64,000 bases of DNA from Lumnitzera littorea. Its lineage: Eukaryota > Streptophyta > Magnoliopsida > Myrtales > Combretaceae. Positions 52,633 to 64,000 of the stretch are shown here, in pieces. The translations under genes and the position numbers were made by a program. The stretch lies in the NCBI GenBank assembly GCA_024138015.1, contig JAMXBB010000004.1:5081700-5145699 (forward strand), read 5' to 3'. The notes below the pieces were generated by a model. That model did no database searches, was not told where the DNA came from, and saw only the letters and a list, made by a program, of their open reading frames with translations. Numbering within the stretch: the first letter of the stretch is position 1; each line of letters starts with the position of its first letter.

Positions 52633-54000
52633 TCTCTTTTATAATTATATACGAGAATGGGAAGGCTAACATAGAGGTCGATGCACAATCAAGGAGACAT
52701 ACTCCCCTATCAAATCTTTAGAACTGAACCGACTCTTAGGTTTTTTCCATGATTAAGGAGTTTTATGCTCAGGGCCCATATTTTAGTTTGACTATTGCTA
52801 AGTGTAGTAGAATTGTTATAGTTGATAAGTATTTTATGAAAGAAGGAATTTGGTTCCAAAATGGGAAGCTATGTATTTCAAGTTGTTTAGTCCAAGAACA
52901 ACTATTGTGTGAGGTATACAATGGATGGTTGTTTAATCACTTTTGTGAAAAGAGAACAGATGAGTTGTTGATGGTTCAGTCCTTCTAGGTAGGATTGATG
53001 AGAGATGTCTAGGAGGTGTTGAAAAGTTGTGCCATATGCAAAAAAGCCAAGAACCAAACGAAGTAGGGAAATTATACGCCACTGCCACTTTTAACCAAAA
53101 CGCGGTTTAAGCTGAGCATAGACTTTATCCTTAGATTATTAAGAATTGCTTGTGGAAAGGATTCTATCATGATTGTTGTGGATAGATTTAGTAAAATGAT
53201 ACACTTGGTCTAGTACTATAAAATTGATGATACTTTGCATGTTGCTTCTCTTTTTTTTATACGAGATCGTCAAATTGCACCAAGTACCATGTAGTATAGT
53301 CTTTGATCAAGAACTAATATTCTTGAGCTATTTTTAGAAGACCCTGTGTCGTTGACTTTAAACAAAGCTGATGTTCAACATTTGATGCTATCTTCATATC
53401 AATGGATTGATTAAGGTTGTCAACAAAACACAAGGATCTTTACTCTAAGCTACAATGGTGAAAGACCTTACTAATTGGGACTTGTGCCTGCCTATAGTAG
53501 AGTTTGCTTACAATAGATCAACACATATTATAATTGCTAAGTATCATTTTGAAGTCGTTTACGAGTTCAATTTAGACATTCCACTCGATCAAGCCCCTTA
53601 CAAAGCTTAACAACTAACTATAATTTACCAAGCCCGACCTTGTAGAAGATCCACCAAGAAGTGATTGAGCACATTAGTCGAGCTACCACTAAGAGCAATG
53701 AAGCCAAGGAAGGCAAGTGAGGCAATTCCAACTTGGAGATCTCCTATGAGTCTATTTGACTAAAGAAAGATTTTCAAATCTAAGGAAGAGCAAGTTATCT
53801 TCCTGAGTTGACAGACCGTTTCAAATTACTCCACAAAATCAATGACAATGCCTTCGAGCTTGAGCTACCTTAAGGTTATGTTATCTCCATTATGTTCAAC
53901 ATCGCTGACTTAAGCCCCTATGTTGACTGCCATTTTGATTTGATCCTACATCCTTTGCAACTCAAAGGGAACGATAAAAATGAAATTCGAGACTTAATTA
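52633..54000 (+). pseudogene. pol: Element B: gypsy RNase H end and integrase, decayed
   Basis: Continues element B. A short RNase H end and linker are followed by an open piece (52749-52988) with the start of the integrase zinc domain. The family His-His-Cys-Cys pattern shows one expected His as Tyr (VYNGW), NHF keeps the second His, and CAICKKAK supplies the Cys pair. The catalytic core follows: LSIDF with the first Asp, IVVDRFSKMIHL, a disrupted second-Asp region, and GLIKVVNKTQ, where the catalytic Glu appears to be Lys. Next come VEFAYNRS and a C-terminal GPY/F-like module (KINDNAFELELP, then FNIADLSPYVD at about 53900-53935). Stops are frequent. No chromodomain was recognised, so the exact gypsy lineage is open. 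Confidence 0.85.
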
Positions 54001-54199
54001 CTCATTCTAACGTCTGAGGCCTACTTAGCTTTGCTCTCAAAGTTCTATCCTACCAAACTATTAAGGAAGAGACCAGTATCATCCTAAAGATCAATTTGTA
54101 TGAGTCCCCAAGCTTTTACTAAGCCTATACTATCTCTTAGATGAGATTGAATAGTTGGCCGACCTAAACAACTTGGCCATCCTTACCACTGGCTTATTT

Positions 54200-54833
54200 T
54201 AGCTAAAACCATGCTGTCAATGAGTGTTGTTAACCTATTTGGAGGCCTTTAGGTTGTCACCAAAACCATATAGATATGTCCATTCATGCCAATAAAAGCA
54301 CCCAATCATTACTTGATGTGATCTTGGCACCATTTCTATCTGCACTGGCTGCAATGCATATTCTCTTTATTCTTTTGCCATTTTGCCCCTTTTTAGCATG
54401 CATTAGGGATACCTATTGTATGGTCCTTTTAAAATGTCCTTTTTTGGTATTTTTCTTTTTACTTGTAACCTTAAAGAGCTACTATAAAAGGCTTGTTTTT
54501 CTATAAAGATTTAGTAGTGAGTAAATGTACCCTTTTTACATCTTAATTCTTGAGAAGTTTGCTTCCTAGGTCCTCTATTCTTATCAAGCCTTTAAGCATG
54601 GTTTATAGCAAGTGACCTAAATTTACTTGTACATAATATCAAGTGAAATTTAGGTTTGTGTGAGCTAGGTAGTGCATCATATCCACTTGGTTGTGCATGA
54701 GTTTCACTTAAACCCTCACATAAACCCTTGTTCATTTTGGCTATAGTTTAGCAAGACCTACTCTTGTTTATTTCTTGTGTGATACTATGTGTATCTTCAT
54801 CTACAAGGTATATCAACTTCATGAGGCATATCA
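54200..54833 (+). repeat. Probable 3' LTR region of element B
   Basis: Lies downstream of the integrase end. It contains a TATA-like actataaaaggc (54481), an ordered ttgagaag and tattcttatcaagc pair resembling the element A LTR (attgagaag, ttcttatcaatc), and an LTR-like end ggcatatca at 54833, also as in element A. The start was not defined and no 5' partner is in the window. It supports A and B belonging to one family. Confidence 0.4.
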
Positions 54834-55189
54834 TAGTTGCTAAAGTGTTGTCATTACCAATTGCAATGGCTAAAAATAAATTGCCATTGCAAAAGATCAT
54901 AGCTAGAAATTGAGTATTGTTGTACAAATAAAAAGAAATTAAAGGAAGGGGACATTTGCTTTAACAATGTCAAAGAAAAGAATCAATGGTACTTATTATG
55001 TCGATCGATAAGTAGCGTATAAATTCTACTGACATTTAAACACTTAAAAATAAACGAATGCATCTTTTGAAAACGTATCAATTATATATTTATGTATTAA
55101 AATTTTATTAATATTTACACATTACTTATCAATTAACGTAGTATATTAATACCAATAATCCTTTCTCCTTCTTCTATAAACCTTACTTT

Positions 55190-55520
55190 GTTGAGTAAGG
55201 AACTTGGGAGTTCCTTGATCTTGGAAAGGCTGTAAAGCACCTTATACTATGTCTTTATTCTTGGACTTTGGCACAGGGACCTAAGTTTTAGGTCATTCAC
55301 ATGGAGTTCCCTCGGTATAAATGGAGGTCCTTACTTTAGGACCTGTATGTGTTAAATTAGTGCCTAACATTTACTAATTTATTTTTTTCATTTTCATTTA
55401 CATATAGGTGGGAAAATGTTTATTCTTTTCTATTGCAATGTTTTTGTAATTACATTCTCTAAGTTCTAAATTTAGATGTCAGTAATCCTCTTTGCTACCT
55501 TTTGAGCAATTAAGATTCGT
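55190..55520 (+). repeat. Dispersed repeat, copy 3
   Basis: Shows tctttattcttggac, then ggaggtccttactttaggac, a T-rich run and tctaagttctaaatttagat, in the same order as the copies at 39900-40330 and 40985-41280. The 54834-56221 stretch has no other feature recognised. Confidence 0.45.
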
Positions 55521-56221
55521 TCTTAGGTATTGGTATTTTTCTTATAAGCTTGAGGTAAACGAAAAATCGATTCTCATTCTTAAGTGCTGGAAATCCTTAC
55601 TGTAACCATGGAAAACAAAAGGCCTAATCACATTATATAAGATAGCCATAGAATGTTTGAATCCCTCAAGGCTCATGCTTCCAAGGAAGAGACTATAGAA
55701 AAAGCTCTTAGGAGAGGAGGATTACTTGTTTAAAATAACTTATACAACCCATAATGCACATCTATTTGACTTTCTTTAAATAGTAAATTGCCCTTTGCAT
55801 TGAAATTCAATTGACATATATAGTTTACCTTGTTCTTTTTTATTTATTTCTTATTCAAATTAATATCGTATAATTATTTGTTTAATAGTAATAAGTAATA
55901 ATAACATTGGGAACTACGAAAACTTTAAAAAAATATATATGATTTTTTTTTTTGTGAAATTTTAGGGATAAAATGAAGAGATGTTTATAAAGAAAAGTTT
56001 TTTTAGGTCCTATTTAGATTGTCTTTTTCTTTCATCTATATCTTATCTGTATTTGTTTGAAAAATTGTTTTATCTGTATCTTATTTGTTTTTATTTCATA
56101 ATTATGATGAAGATAGTGATCAGAATATCTGAATTTAGTAATGAAAATTTACATGCTTTTAAGAGCAAATAGTTGAAAAAATATATTTTATGTATTGAAA
56201 ATGATTATTTTAATTGGTATC

Positions 56222-56991
56222 GGTAATCTCCTGAGAAGTTGTTGTACTAGGAGATAAAACCATGTAACATTTGACGCTAAAGTGAATAATATCTTAGTAA
56301 GAAAGGTTCCGATCAAGTTGTTACAAGTGGTATCAGAGTAATCCACTAGCCTAAAAGGTAGAGCCCTATTTGGTGGTAGTCTTAAACCTGTGTAATGAAA
56401 CCGATAAAGATGGTGGTTCTATAAAGGAGGTGGATTGTAATATCTCTTATATACTAGATGACGAAATTCTAATTAAGTTGTCTTTTACTGTAGCGACTTA
56501 GAGAACATCGAAGCTCTAAAGTTAAATTGCTCAGGTTAGAGCAATTCTAGGATGGGCGACCTCCTAGAAAGCTACTGCATCGAGGGATAAAATCTTATGA
56601 TGTCTAACACACATTAATCCCATGAGCATCTTGTCCATTCTCATTTAATCACAATAGAGAAGTTAGTCTAAGTAAAAAAACTCACATTGGTTTTAGGGAT
56701 AATTAGGCTCGAACTAGTGACATCTACCACCTTAAGGTGACAATCTATCACCGATTTATATCTCTTCCCTGCTCTCATCAAGAAAAGAAATAAAACAGAC
56801 TAATCTTAAGACTCCTAACCAACTCTAACAATTGGTTTGGTTTTTAAACACAAACTTCATCCTCTAAATCGATAGGCCTCTAATCCCTAGTTCTATTATA
56901 AATTCCTAATTTCTTTACTTACCAAAGAAAGCAAAGATGACTAGAAAGCGGATAATACCTAGGTAAGAAAAGTTTCGATCGGGTTGTTATT
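56222..56991 (+). mobile_element. Cassandra-type TRIM retrotransposon carrying 5S rRNA sequence
   Basis: A truncated 5' LTR (about 56222-56325, ending gttgttaca) is followed by a primer binding site tggtatcagag (56328-56338) and a short non-coding interior of about 110 bp. A purine tract aaaggaggtgga (56423-56434) and a 3' LTR starting TGTAATATC (56436) come next. The 3' LTR contains a 5S rRNA-like segment (56510-56586), the defining trait of Cassandra elements. Its end (ggataatacctaggtaag, then gttgttat) matches the 5' LTR end (gaataatatcttagtaag, then gttgttac). The 3' LTR is longer than usual, and roughly 300 bp in its middle (56630-56930) look like a later insertion. No protein is encoded. 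Confidence 0.85.
56510..56586 (+). other. 5S rRNA-derived segment of the Cassandra LTR
   Basis: The stretch containing agttaaattgctcaggttag and ctaggatgggcgacctcct corresponds to the 3' half of plant 5S rRNA (cagttaagcgtgcttgggcg, then ctaggatgggtgacctcct), which spans the internal Pol III promoter. It is diverged and partial, so it is not an rRNA gene. Confidence 0.85.
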
Positions 56992-58808
56992 CTTGCCAAA
57001 CACTAATATTCAAGTAGATAATAATAAAACAGAGAAAAGATAAACTAAACAGAGCCTTAATTAATAAACATGATTTCATTAATGATAAAGATGATTTAAA
57101 GTAATTATTTATTTTCAATTTGCCACCTTTTAACTTGTCTCTATCCTGTATAATTTCTTTTGCCAAATATGAACTTCCGGCCTATTATTTTTCACAATTA
57201 TTTGGCCTTTTTGTTTTCATGCAAAAATTAACTATAAATCCTTGTTTGACCGAAAAGAAAAAAATATTACTGAATCCCATATATCGGAAATACTTGTTTA
57301 ATTTGAAAAAAAAAAAAACAGTTTTTCTAATGAATTTTTTGTCTGTTCATGTGGAATATTAAACGAATTCCTTTTTACCAGTTGCTTGAACGTCGTTTTT
57401 ACCTTTTCGTTTTTCCTAGAAAAGTTTAATTGCAAATGAGTTTCCTTCTTACTTTGTGTGCACTTGACTTCTAATCTAAATAATAGAGCATTTATACTCT
57501 GAAATCTTTAGGAAAAAAAAAAAAATTCATATAAACTCATTCATGACCATTTTGCCTTCTGCTTTTTATGATGATCAGAATTCCATGTACTGAAATATTG
57601 CTCCCTTGAGAGTGATTACGGATTTATTGTTAGCCTAACTACTTCTTAAGAGGTTACTTCTTATAAAAATTTTTTTAGTAAGCATGTTTAAAATTAGAAT
57701 TTTAATGAACTCCGCCATCACACTAAAGGTCATCTTCATTATTAAAGTTCTATCACCTTGTACTTGATAAATATCACACTCCATGTTTTGAGTGTTTTTT
57801 ATTACTTTGTGCAAGGGTACCCTAGCAAAAATAGGATCTAAAATTGCAAGTTTCAATGATTTAGAAATCTAAATACTTAATTTCACAAATAAGGAAGGCT
57901 AAATGTACTCGAAGCAATACAAAGGATTATATTTATAGTTTACCCCATTAAAAAAAAAAAAAACTCAAATTAATATCGTCTAGTATTTTTTTTTTTCTAA
58001 CTATGAAGAAAGAGAATTTGAACTCTTATTTACTCTAATATAAGACCAATGATAATATCATTAGATTACAATGGTTTTAGCTCTTAAGTATCTACTGTAA
58101 CAAAAATTAAAAAACAAGGAAAGATATCACGTTGATCGATCCAATTAAGAAGATTCAACCCCTTATTCTTTTGGAATGCATGATACAATTACTAAATTTG
58201 ATGTATATAACGATCATTAAGAATTTATGTTTAGGCTAGAAAATAAGAAAGGTAAAATACCACAAAGAGAAACTATAAAGAGTATGAAATTAAATATAGA
58301 TATTACAATCCCTAATCTTAATTTGCGAATAGGCCTCCAATATGTTTCTGGGGGATGTTTATTAAGTGAGTTTATAGGTGGATTTTAAAAGAAATACAAA
58401 TTTCTAAAGTATTCCTTGAGGGAAATATGACTTAAGTGCAATTATTTTTAATCAAAAAGAAAAAAAAACTCTCAACAATTAGAAATCATGAACCTTTTTC
58501 TCATTAGTCATTATTCCAGCTAGAGCTACAAAAAATATATATTTTCATTATCCTTGCGTTCTCATCAGAAATTCCTTCCTGATTTTCAAAAGAATAAGCA
58601 AGACGGATCCTCCTATCACAGTTTCCAGTCCAAGAGGCTAAAATCCTCTTCATTAACCCAAAACCACTCGAGCTCGGATGAGTTTAGACTGCGTATGCTT
58701 CGATCGAGCAGCCACTTAGATGGTGATGCTTGCTCATCCCATATAATCCACCATTGTTGCAAAACAGATATATTAAAGACTTGTTCAACTTCACAAGCAT
58801 GATAAGTG
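56992..58808. other. Intergenic, downstream of the transporter gene
   Basis: AT-rich with several poly-A and poly-T runs. Short open frames (57120-57362, 57635-57856, 58554-58802) show no protein-family features. The part next to 58808 should hold the 3' untranslated region of the transporter gene. Confidence 0.5.
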
Positions 58809-61800
58809 TTAATTCTTCCCTGGAAATGGATTCAATGCTGCTTGAATTTCTTCTAGTGTCCGCCCTTTGGTCTCTGGTACCAGCTTCACCACAAACAGAA
58901 CTGTGAAGCCGCATACGCTTGAAAATATGAAGAATGTTCCTGAAAAATGATAATTAAGAAGTAAATTTGTAGCCCACATCGCTTCTATTAGTTTAAACTT
59001 TCAGATTAGCTTGTTGTGGAACTGAACACAATCACGCGTTTTTGTAAAAGTGCAAGAGGAGCAGCAGCGGGAAGTTGAAATATTATGTTTACCTAAAGAG
59101 CTCCAATCCATCATGAAGTTAAAGGCAAATGATATGATCCAAGAACCAAACCAGCTGACTAACGAAATGAGGCTACCAGCTGAACCCTTCATGTTTATTG
59201 GAAAGATCTGCAAGGGAAAGAATCCTTTGAAGCTAAATTTACGAGTTTCTTCTTCGAATCGAAGATTATTTGAAAGTTCTGATGGAGAAATTCAGACCCA
59301 GTTGAAGTATTATGAGGCCAATACTTACTTCTGACATTATGACCCAAGGAATTCCTCCCATGCCTAGTGAAAAAGATCCAACAAAAACCTAGCAGAAGAA
59401 GAAATTATTGGCACATGAACCTTCAGAATGAGCATTAACATGTGAATACCTCTAGCATTTTCAATTGTAATCAGCAACCTCTCTTATGTAATGTTTGAGC
59501 CATTAATTTTTAGAAATATATAAGCAAATCCTAGATAATTTTCATGAATGCAAGGACAATCTTTAAATAATTTCATAAAGATTGCTCCAGTACATGTCGG
59601 GGTTATAAGCGCACATTTGAAAAAATTGGGCGTTCTGATATAACTTTAAAAGTTTACAGGGGCAAGTGTAAATTACCCGAGTAGAAGTCATTGCATTAGA
59701 TGAAGATGAAGAAAGGAATAAGCAGGATAGTAAAGTAGAAGATATGCAGTACCAGTACTCCAACAAGTGCCAAAAAAGGAGAGAACCCCTTAAACATTTG
59801 AAGATCCTAATCATAAAAGTGGCAAAGCTTAGTTATTCTGCAGCAAAAACTAAGACAATGTGAACCTGTAAATATGCTTAATAGTTAAACCGTACCTGGA
59901 GTAGAAAAGAAAGTCCAGTCAGGAAGCAACCCAAGCATGTTCCTGTTGCCGAAACCTGAAAACTCGCAAATATCAGCTTTTGAGCTTGATAACAATTTAA
60001 TCTAGATATAGGTAATTGCATTTACCAATAGAAGAGGCCTACGACCGGATCTGTCCATCAAGAGTGCACCTAAGGCCGTCATTGGAATCTACAAGAAGAA
60101 AATTTCCAGTCTCAAGGATGTTATAAGACATGTCATTCAGGAAGACTTTTATTAGCAGGTTAGAGACAATAAACCTGGACAAACGCCATTGCTAAAGTCC
60201 CAATGCTACCTGAGAAGCCTATTAAAATGAAAAATTTATAGTCAAAAACCTATTGCATGTCTTGTTTTACCTATTCTGGGGGAGGTTTAGTGAGTGAACC
60301 CCTCGTACCAGCTGATATGAATATGTAACTAGCATAAAATATTATGCCATTGACTCCTCCAAATTGCTGCAGTGCCATCAAGCCGACTCCAACCTAGAAG
60401 TAGCCAACGAGTCACCTCATAAGCCATAGCACGAATGTCAGCAAAGTAGGATTTTTAATTCAAAATACTCACCGTGAGTGAATAGGCATATTGGCACTGA
60501 AACAAATCACAGATGCTTGCTTCTGAGAGCTTCTGAAGAGTTTCTGTATACTCCTATGAAAATAATGTGAGCCTTAAGAGGGAGAAAGATATAAATTCAC
60601 TCTTTTAAGTCTATTGAATGGGAGAAGAAAATTCATATGATCAAAACAAGTTACTCTGATTTCAGCTGCCTCGTGAGATATATCAGCATATTTCCCTCTG
60701 AGGCGTAGTAGGGCAACTTCACAGCCTTTCATCTGTCCAATTTTTGCCTGCATGTCATCAAACATGCTTGAATTCAATGAGTCATGCCATGAAAGAAAGA
60801 GCTCATACAGATTCATAGACTGCATATTGAAAAATTGAAGGTAGAGTGTTTTACCAGCCATCTTGGAGACTCGGGGATGAAAAACAGACCGAGAATCTGC
60901 AGGATGCATGCGATGAGTCCTGAAAAGACAAAGGGGTCATGCTGAAATCAGAAATCAATACTTGCAGTGATATTAGGGATGGTATAACAAGTCATGCTCG
61001 TAGCATTACCGATCAAAGCCAAAGGACGCCAAGCCACAAAAGCTCCAATAAGATACATCATGGATGAGCCGCAGCATATCATTAACTGATGAAAGGAAGT
61101 AGTAAGGACAGCAAGTGGATTACTCCTGATAAACCTGATGTCCTAATTCCTAGTCCAGGAAATTTTACGGCATTACCTGATGTACGGTTGTAAAACCCCC
61201 TCGAAAATTCTTGGGTGTAATTTCAGCTATGTAAATCGGCACCTGTTGGAGGATTTCATTAAGGGGATCACTAGTAGTTATCATTGATCGATATTGCATG
61301 CATAACCAGACAGAAACATGAACAGCTAGGTAAATTACCACATAAGAAAGGAGCCCCATACCACATCCTACCATTAATCTTCCAGTGTCAAGCCAAAAAG
61401 TGACCTTCAAAGAAACACTAAACATATCAGTTTCAGAAGATCAACTAAAAACTAGGCGTGTGTGATAATTATAATCGTCTTTTTTAGTAAATTACAGTTA
61501 ATGTTGTAGCAAAACCTCAAAATTCTAAATTTACACACCGACACACCTTGAAAAATGTTGACACCGCATGATTCCTTCTCCAACATAATTGAAAGTCAGT
61601 TTTTGGTACTAATATGCATTTGTAATTAAGTTTTTAAGCCAATTTTCTACTTGACTTGGGTTTTTTTTTATCTGATTTGATACTGCAATAGTTCATAGAG
61701 GTTAAATTAGGTGATAAATTGATACTAAAGAATAATTACAATGTAAATTGATATAAAAGATTGACTTAGTAACATATTGGAGAAGAAATACTACCAAGTC

Positions 61801-64000
61801 GATATTTTGTAAGAGCTGTAATTACGCAATTCTGGGAATTCGATCCAACTTATTCATGTAAGCGTCAAGAATTCGACCTCATACAAATTATCACATTTTA
61901 CTCCGACCCTTGAGACGGGGCATATAACACCAGCATACAACGCACAGAGCAGGTATATATAAAAAAATTAAGGAGCTCACCTTTGAGAATGCTATACCAA
62001 CCCAACCAACTATACAGAGTATTTGTGAAATTCCCATTGTCTGCCCAGGGTGAATTAACAAACTTTAGAACAGCAGTAGTTTTCCAATATGTTTATAGCA
62101 ATTTCTACTAAAACCTTCTGAGATAATAAAACCAGCGGAATTACTTACACCTCGTCGGCCAATGTAATCTGCTATTCTTCCACTAATAACTGCACCAATC
62201 ATAGCTCCAATATTCAGAACTGAACCAAAGACCGAGTACTGAAAATTTGCCAAGTAGAAAAGATTCATAAGAAGAACAAGGAGTTTTATGGTAATCAAAA
62301 GAATATATCTGAGCCATCTGATCTCGCATAATCATATGCCATGGAAGCTAAACTGGATTTTACTTGAGAAATGTAGACCAACAGAATCAAGCGTCCGGCT
62401 TAAAGACTAATTTTTATGACAATAAGGTTCGAGCGAACTATAAGAGCTGATAAATAATTTTAGCCCACCTGAGCTGCAGTGAGTCCCAAGTCTTTAGTGA
62501 TTCCAGCTTGAGCAGGTGATGAATATCCAATCTTGAAAAATCAAAACACACAGACCCCTTGCTTTAGCAAAAAAGTTCAAGAACAACTTGACTTCATTTG
62601 TCAAAAAATGCTTCAGCTACCCCAGCAACCATGCATCCTGTCCTAATATGTATAATGATATAGATCTACGCTGATGCAAAGGCTGAAAGATGCAGTTCAT
62701 AGTGCTCAATTACACAGATCCATTCGATCCTCTTCACAAGAAACAAGAAGAAGAAGAAGTTACGTTGTATTAGGGGATAAATCCAAAACCATTAAATGTC
62801 ATGCTCAGTTGAAGTTTCGCTGTCAAATTCTATACTTACAAGTTTGAAATTGTTAAATAACATAATTAATTGATTTTTACTCATCAAATTTGCTGCCTTA
62901 TAATCTTGTGAAGATGTTGTGGTGAAATGCTCATCGGTTGAGGGACGAAGCCGTTAAGAAATATGACAGTTGACAAAAGTGGTACATTTGATAAGCAAAA
63001 ATTCGATTGAGTATCATATTTAGCAATTTTAAACTTCAGAAATAAAATTGCATGAAGACACAAAGTTCAAAGAGTGGTATTGACATCATCCCCCTATACT
63101 ATTGTTAAATTCTTTTCCCTATGCTTCCAGAGATCAGTCTTATCATCCCTCACACAACTATGGCATTAGTATCTGGTTTCCTATTTGAATGAAAAATTTG
63201 CAGATATTGAAAGGTTAATAGTATCAAAAGTGCTATTGAATTTTCACTTTATATACGAACTAAGAAATTTTTTTGGAATGAAGCACAAGCTACCGGCTCC
63301 CCTCCTTTGTTAAAAGCTCTGCATTGACAACACTGCTGCTTTTAAATACAAGTGCAGTCAAGTGTAATTAGAACTGTAGACAAGTCGAGACAAGATGATA
63401 TGGTATTAAGCTCAAGCTCAAGTTCAACTCGAAATTAACTTGGAACTCAATTCGAGGTCAATTGAGCTTGACTCAAATCTAATAAGTTTAAGCTCAACAT
63501 AAATAAGTTCATTTAAGCTTCATTTCTCAGAAAAAAAAAATATCTTTTTTCTATTTTAACAATATTAGTATTAAAACTCAGACTTAAGCTCAACTTATAT
63601 TTATACTCAACTCGCTTGATTGAGCTTATAAGTTAGTCAGGTCAAGTATTATAAAACTCAAGCTTGACTCAATTAATTACTTAAATAACTCATCTTGACT
63701 TTTATCGAATCGAACTCAAATAGATATTTATTAGAACTCTAGTAATTTACGAGTAGTATGACTCATTTAAACCCTCAGAATAACCTTATGACCACCAAAT
63801 CTATGCAAAATAAATAAGAATAATTCACAATAGGGTTTTGGATCCAATTCAAAACATTGTAAATTTAAGTACAAGATAATTTAGTAATACTCACAGCATT
63901 CCCAAAAACATACGAACCACAAACTGCAACCAAGGTAGTAAACAAAAGTGAAGCTGTAACTGGAGAAGATTCAGTGCTACTCTTTCCTCCATGAAGATGT
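58809..64000 (-). CDS. ERD6-like monosaccharide transporter (5' end outside window)
   Basis: This is a major-facilitator sugar transporter of the plant ERD6-like group. Characterised members act mainly at the vacuolar membrane and export or exchange monosaccharides, but the substrate of this one is not shown. Coding segments, in order of translation: 63895-64000 (partial), 62469-62531, 62149-62238, 61981-62040, 61339-61404, 61177-61242, 61010-61085, 60855-60919, 60655-60747, 60473-60553, 60309-60393, 60175-60218, 60026-60088, 59896-59955, 59753-59806, 59329-59388, 59093-59207 and 58809-58939. Every junction has GT-AG ends and the frame is open for about 458 residues; family length is about 460-490. 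Motifs: LVAVCGSYVFG in helix 1, IADYIGRRG, VPIYIAEITPKNFRGG, FFIPESPRWL, QQFGGVNGI, MDRSGRRPLLL, GGIPWVIMSEIFPIN and LVPETKGRTLEEIQ. No disabling change is seen. Only the N-terminal residues and promoter are missing. Confidence 0.96.
63395..63730. repeat. AGCTCAA-rich MITE-like sequence in the first long intron
   Basis: The 1.36-kb intron 62532-63894 contains a stretch dense in aagctcaa/ttgagctt words on both strands (for example attgagcttgactc and ctcaagcttgactc), typical of decayed hAT-type MITEs in plants. A similar wording occurs at 40620-40815. No termini or target duplication were defined. Confidence 0.4.

Noticed and set aside
56510..56586. A functional 5S rRNA gene
   Set aside because: Only the 3' half is present, it is diverged, and it sits inside a Cassandra LTR.
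58554..58914. Open frames overlapping the last transporter exon
   Set aside because: They are out-of-frame or antisense shadows of the exon 58809-58939.

Overview
The window looks like AT-rich nuclear DNA from a flowering plant. It carries a split, intron-rich sugar-transporter gene with plant-type splice sites, Ty3/gypsy and hAT remnants, and a Cassandra element carrying a 5S rRNA segment. The species cannot be named from the sequence. No prokaryotic operon, CRISPR array or tRNA gene was seen. Almost everything except the right-hand 5 kb is transposon-derived and decayed.

Left part (1-15 kb). A solo LTR of about 3.1 kb (1695-4772) abuts a gypsy element, called element A here. Element A has matching 759-bp LTRs (4774-5532 and 14052-14810), an initiator-tRNA-type primer binding site, decayed gag, a protease remnant and a polypurine tract. 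It has no reverse transcriptase or integrase. Its gag zinc knuckle is split by a second solo LTR of the 3-kb family (7005-13434), which is itself split by an inverted solo LTR of a longer subfamily (7341-10846, target duplication ATATT).

Middle (15-41 kb). There is a foldback element with long inverted arms (15666-16940) and a relative of it (31287-32215). Between and after them lie older LTR-like sequence, a very degraded 3-kb LTR ending at 25172, microsatellites, a triplet-periodic G/T/A tract (29945-30235), and a block repeated three to four times between 32.4 and 41.6 kb. No convincing host gene was seen here.

41.5-55 kb holds a readable insertion history. A gypsy pol gene (element B) is cut in its RNase H region by an inverted solo LTR (49077-52627, duplication AAGAT). 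The junction was then duplicated in tandem (210 bp). A hAT transposon (42222-49043, 8-bp duplication, decayed BED/hATC transposase on the minus strand) landed in one of the two copies. Another solo LTR (42933-45957, duplication AGTAT) then landed inside the hAT dimerisation domain. Element B integrase resumes at 52633.

Right part (55-64 kb). A Cassandra terminal-repeat retrotransposon (about 56222-56991) is followed by a minus-strand ERD6-like monosaccharide transporter gene (58809 to beyond 64000). Eighteen coding segments join into one open frame of about 458 residues, so this gene looks intact. Only its N-terminal exon(s) and promoter lie outside the window.

The most unusual signal is in the 3-kb LTR family. 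Five copies in two diverged subfamilies share a 54-59 nt segment with an AG at its upstream edge and a GTAAGTT-type donor at its downstream edge (one base decayed in one copy). The three plus-strand copies also keep a TATA box near the LTR start. This suggests a spliced leader encoded wholly inside the LTR.
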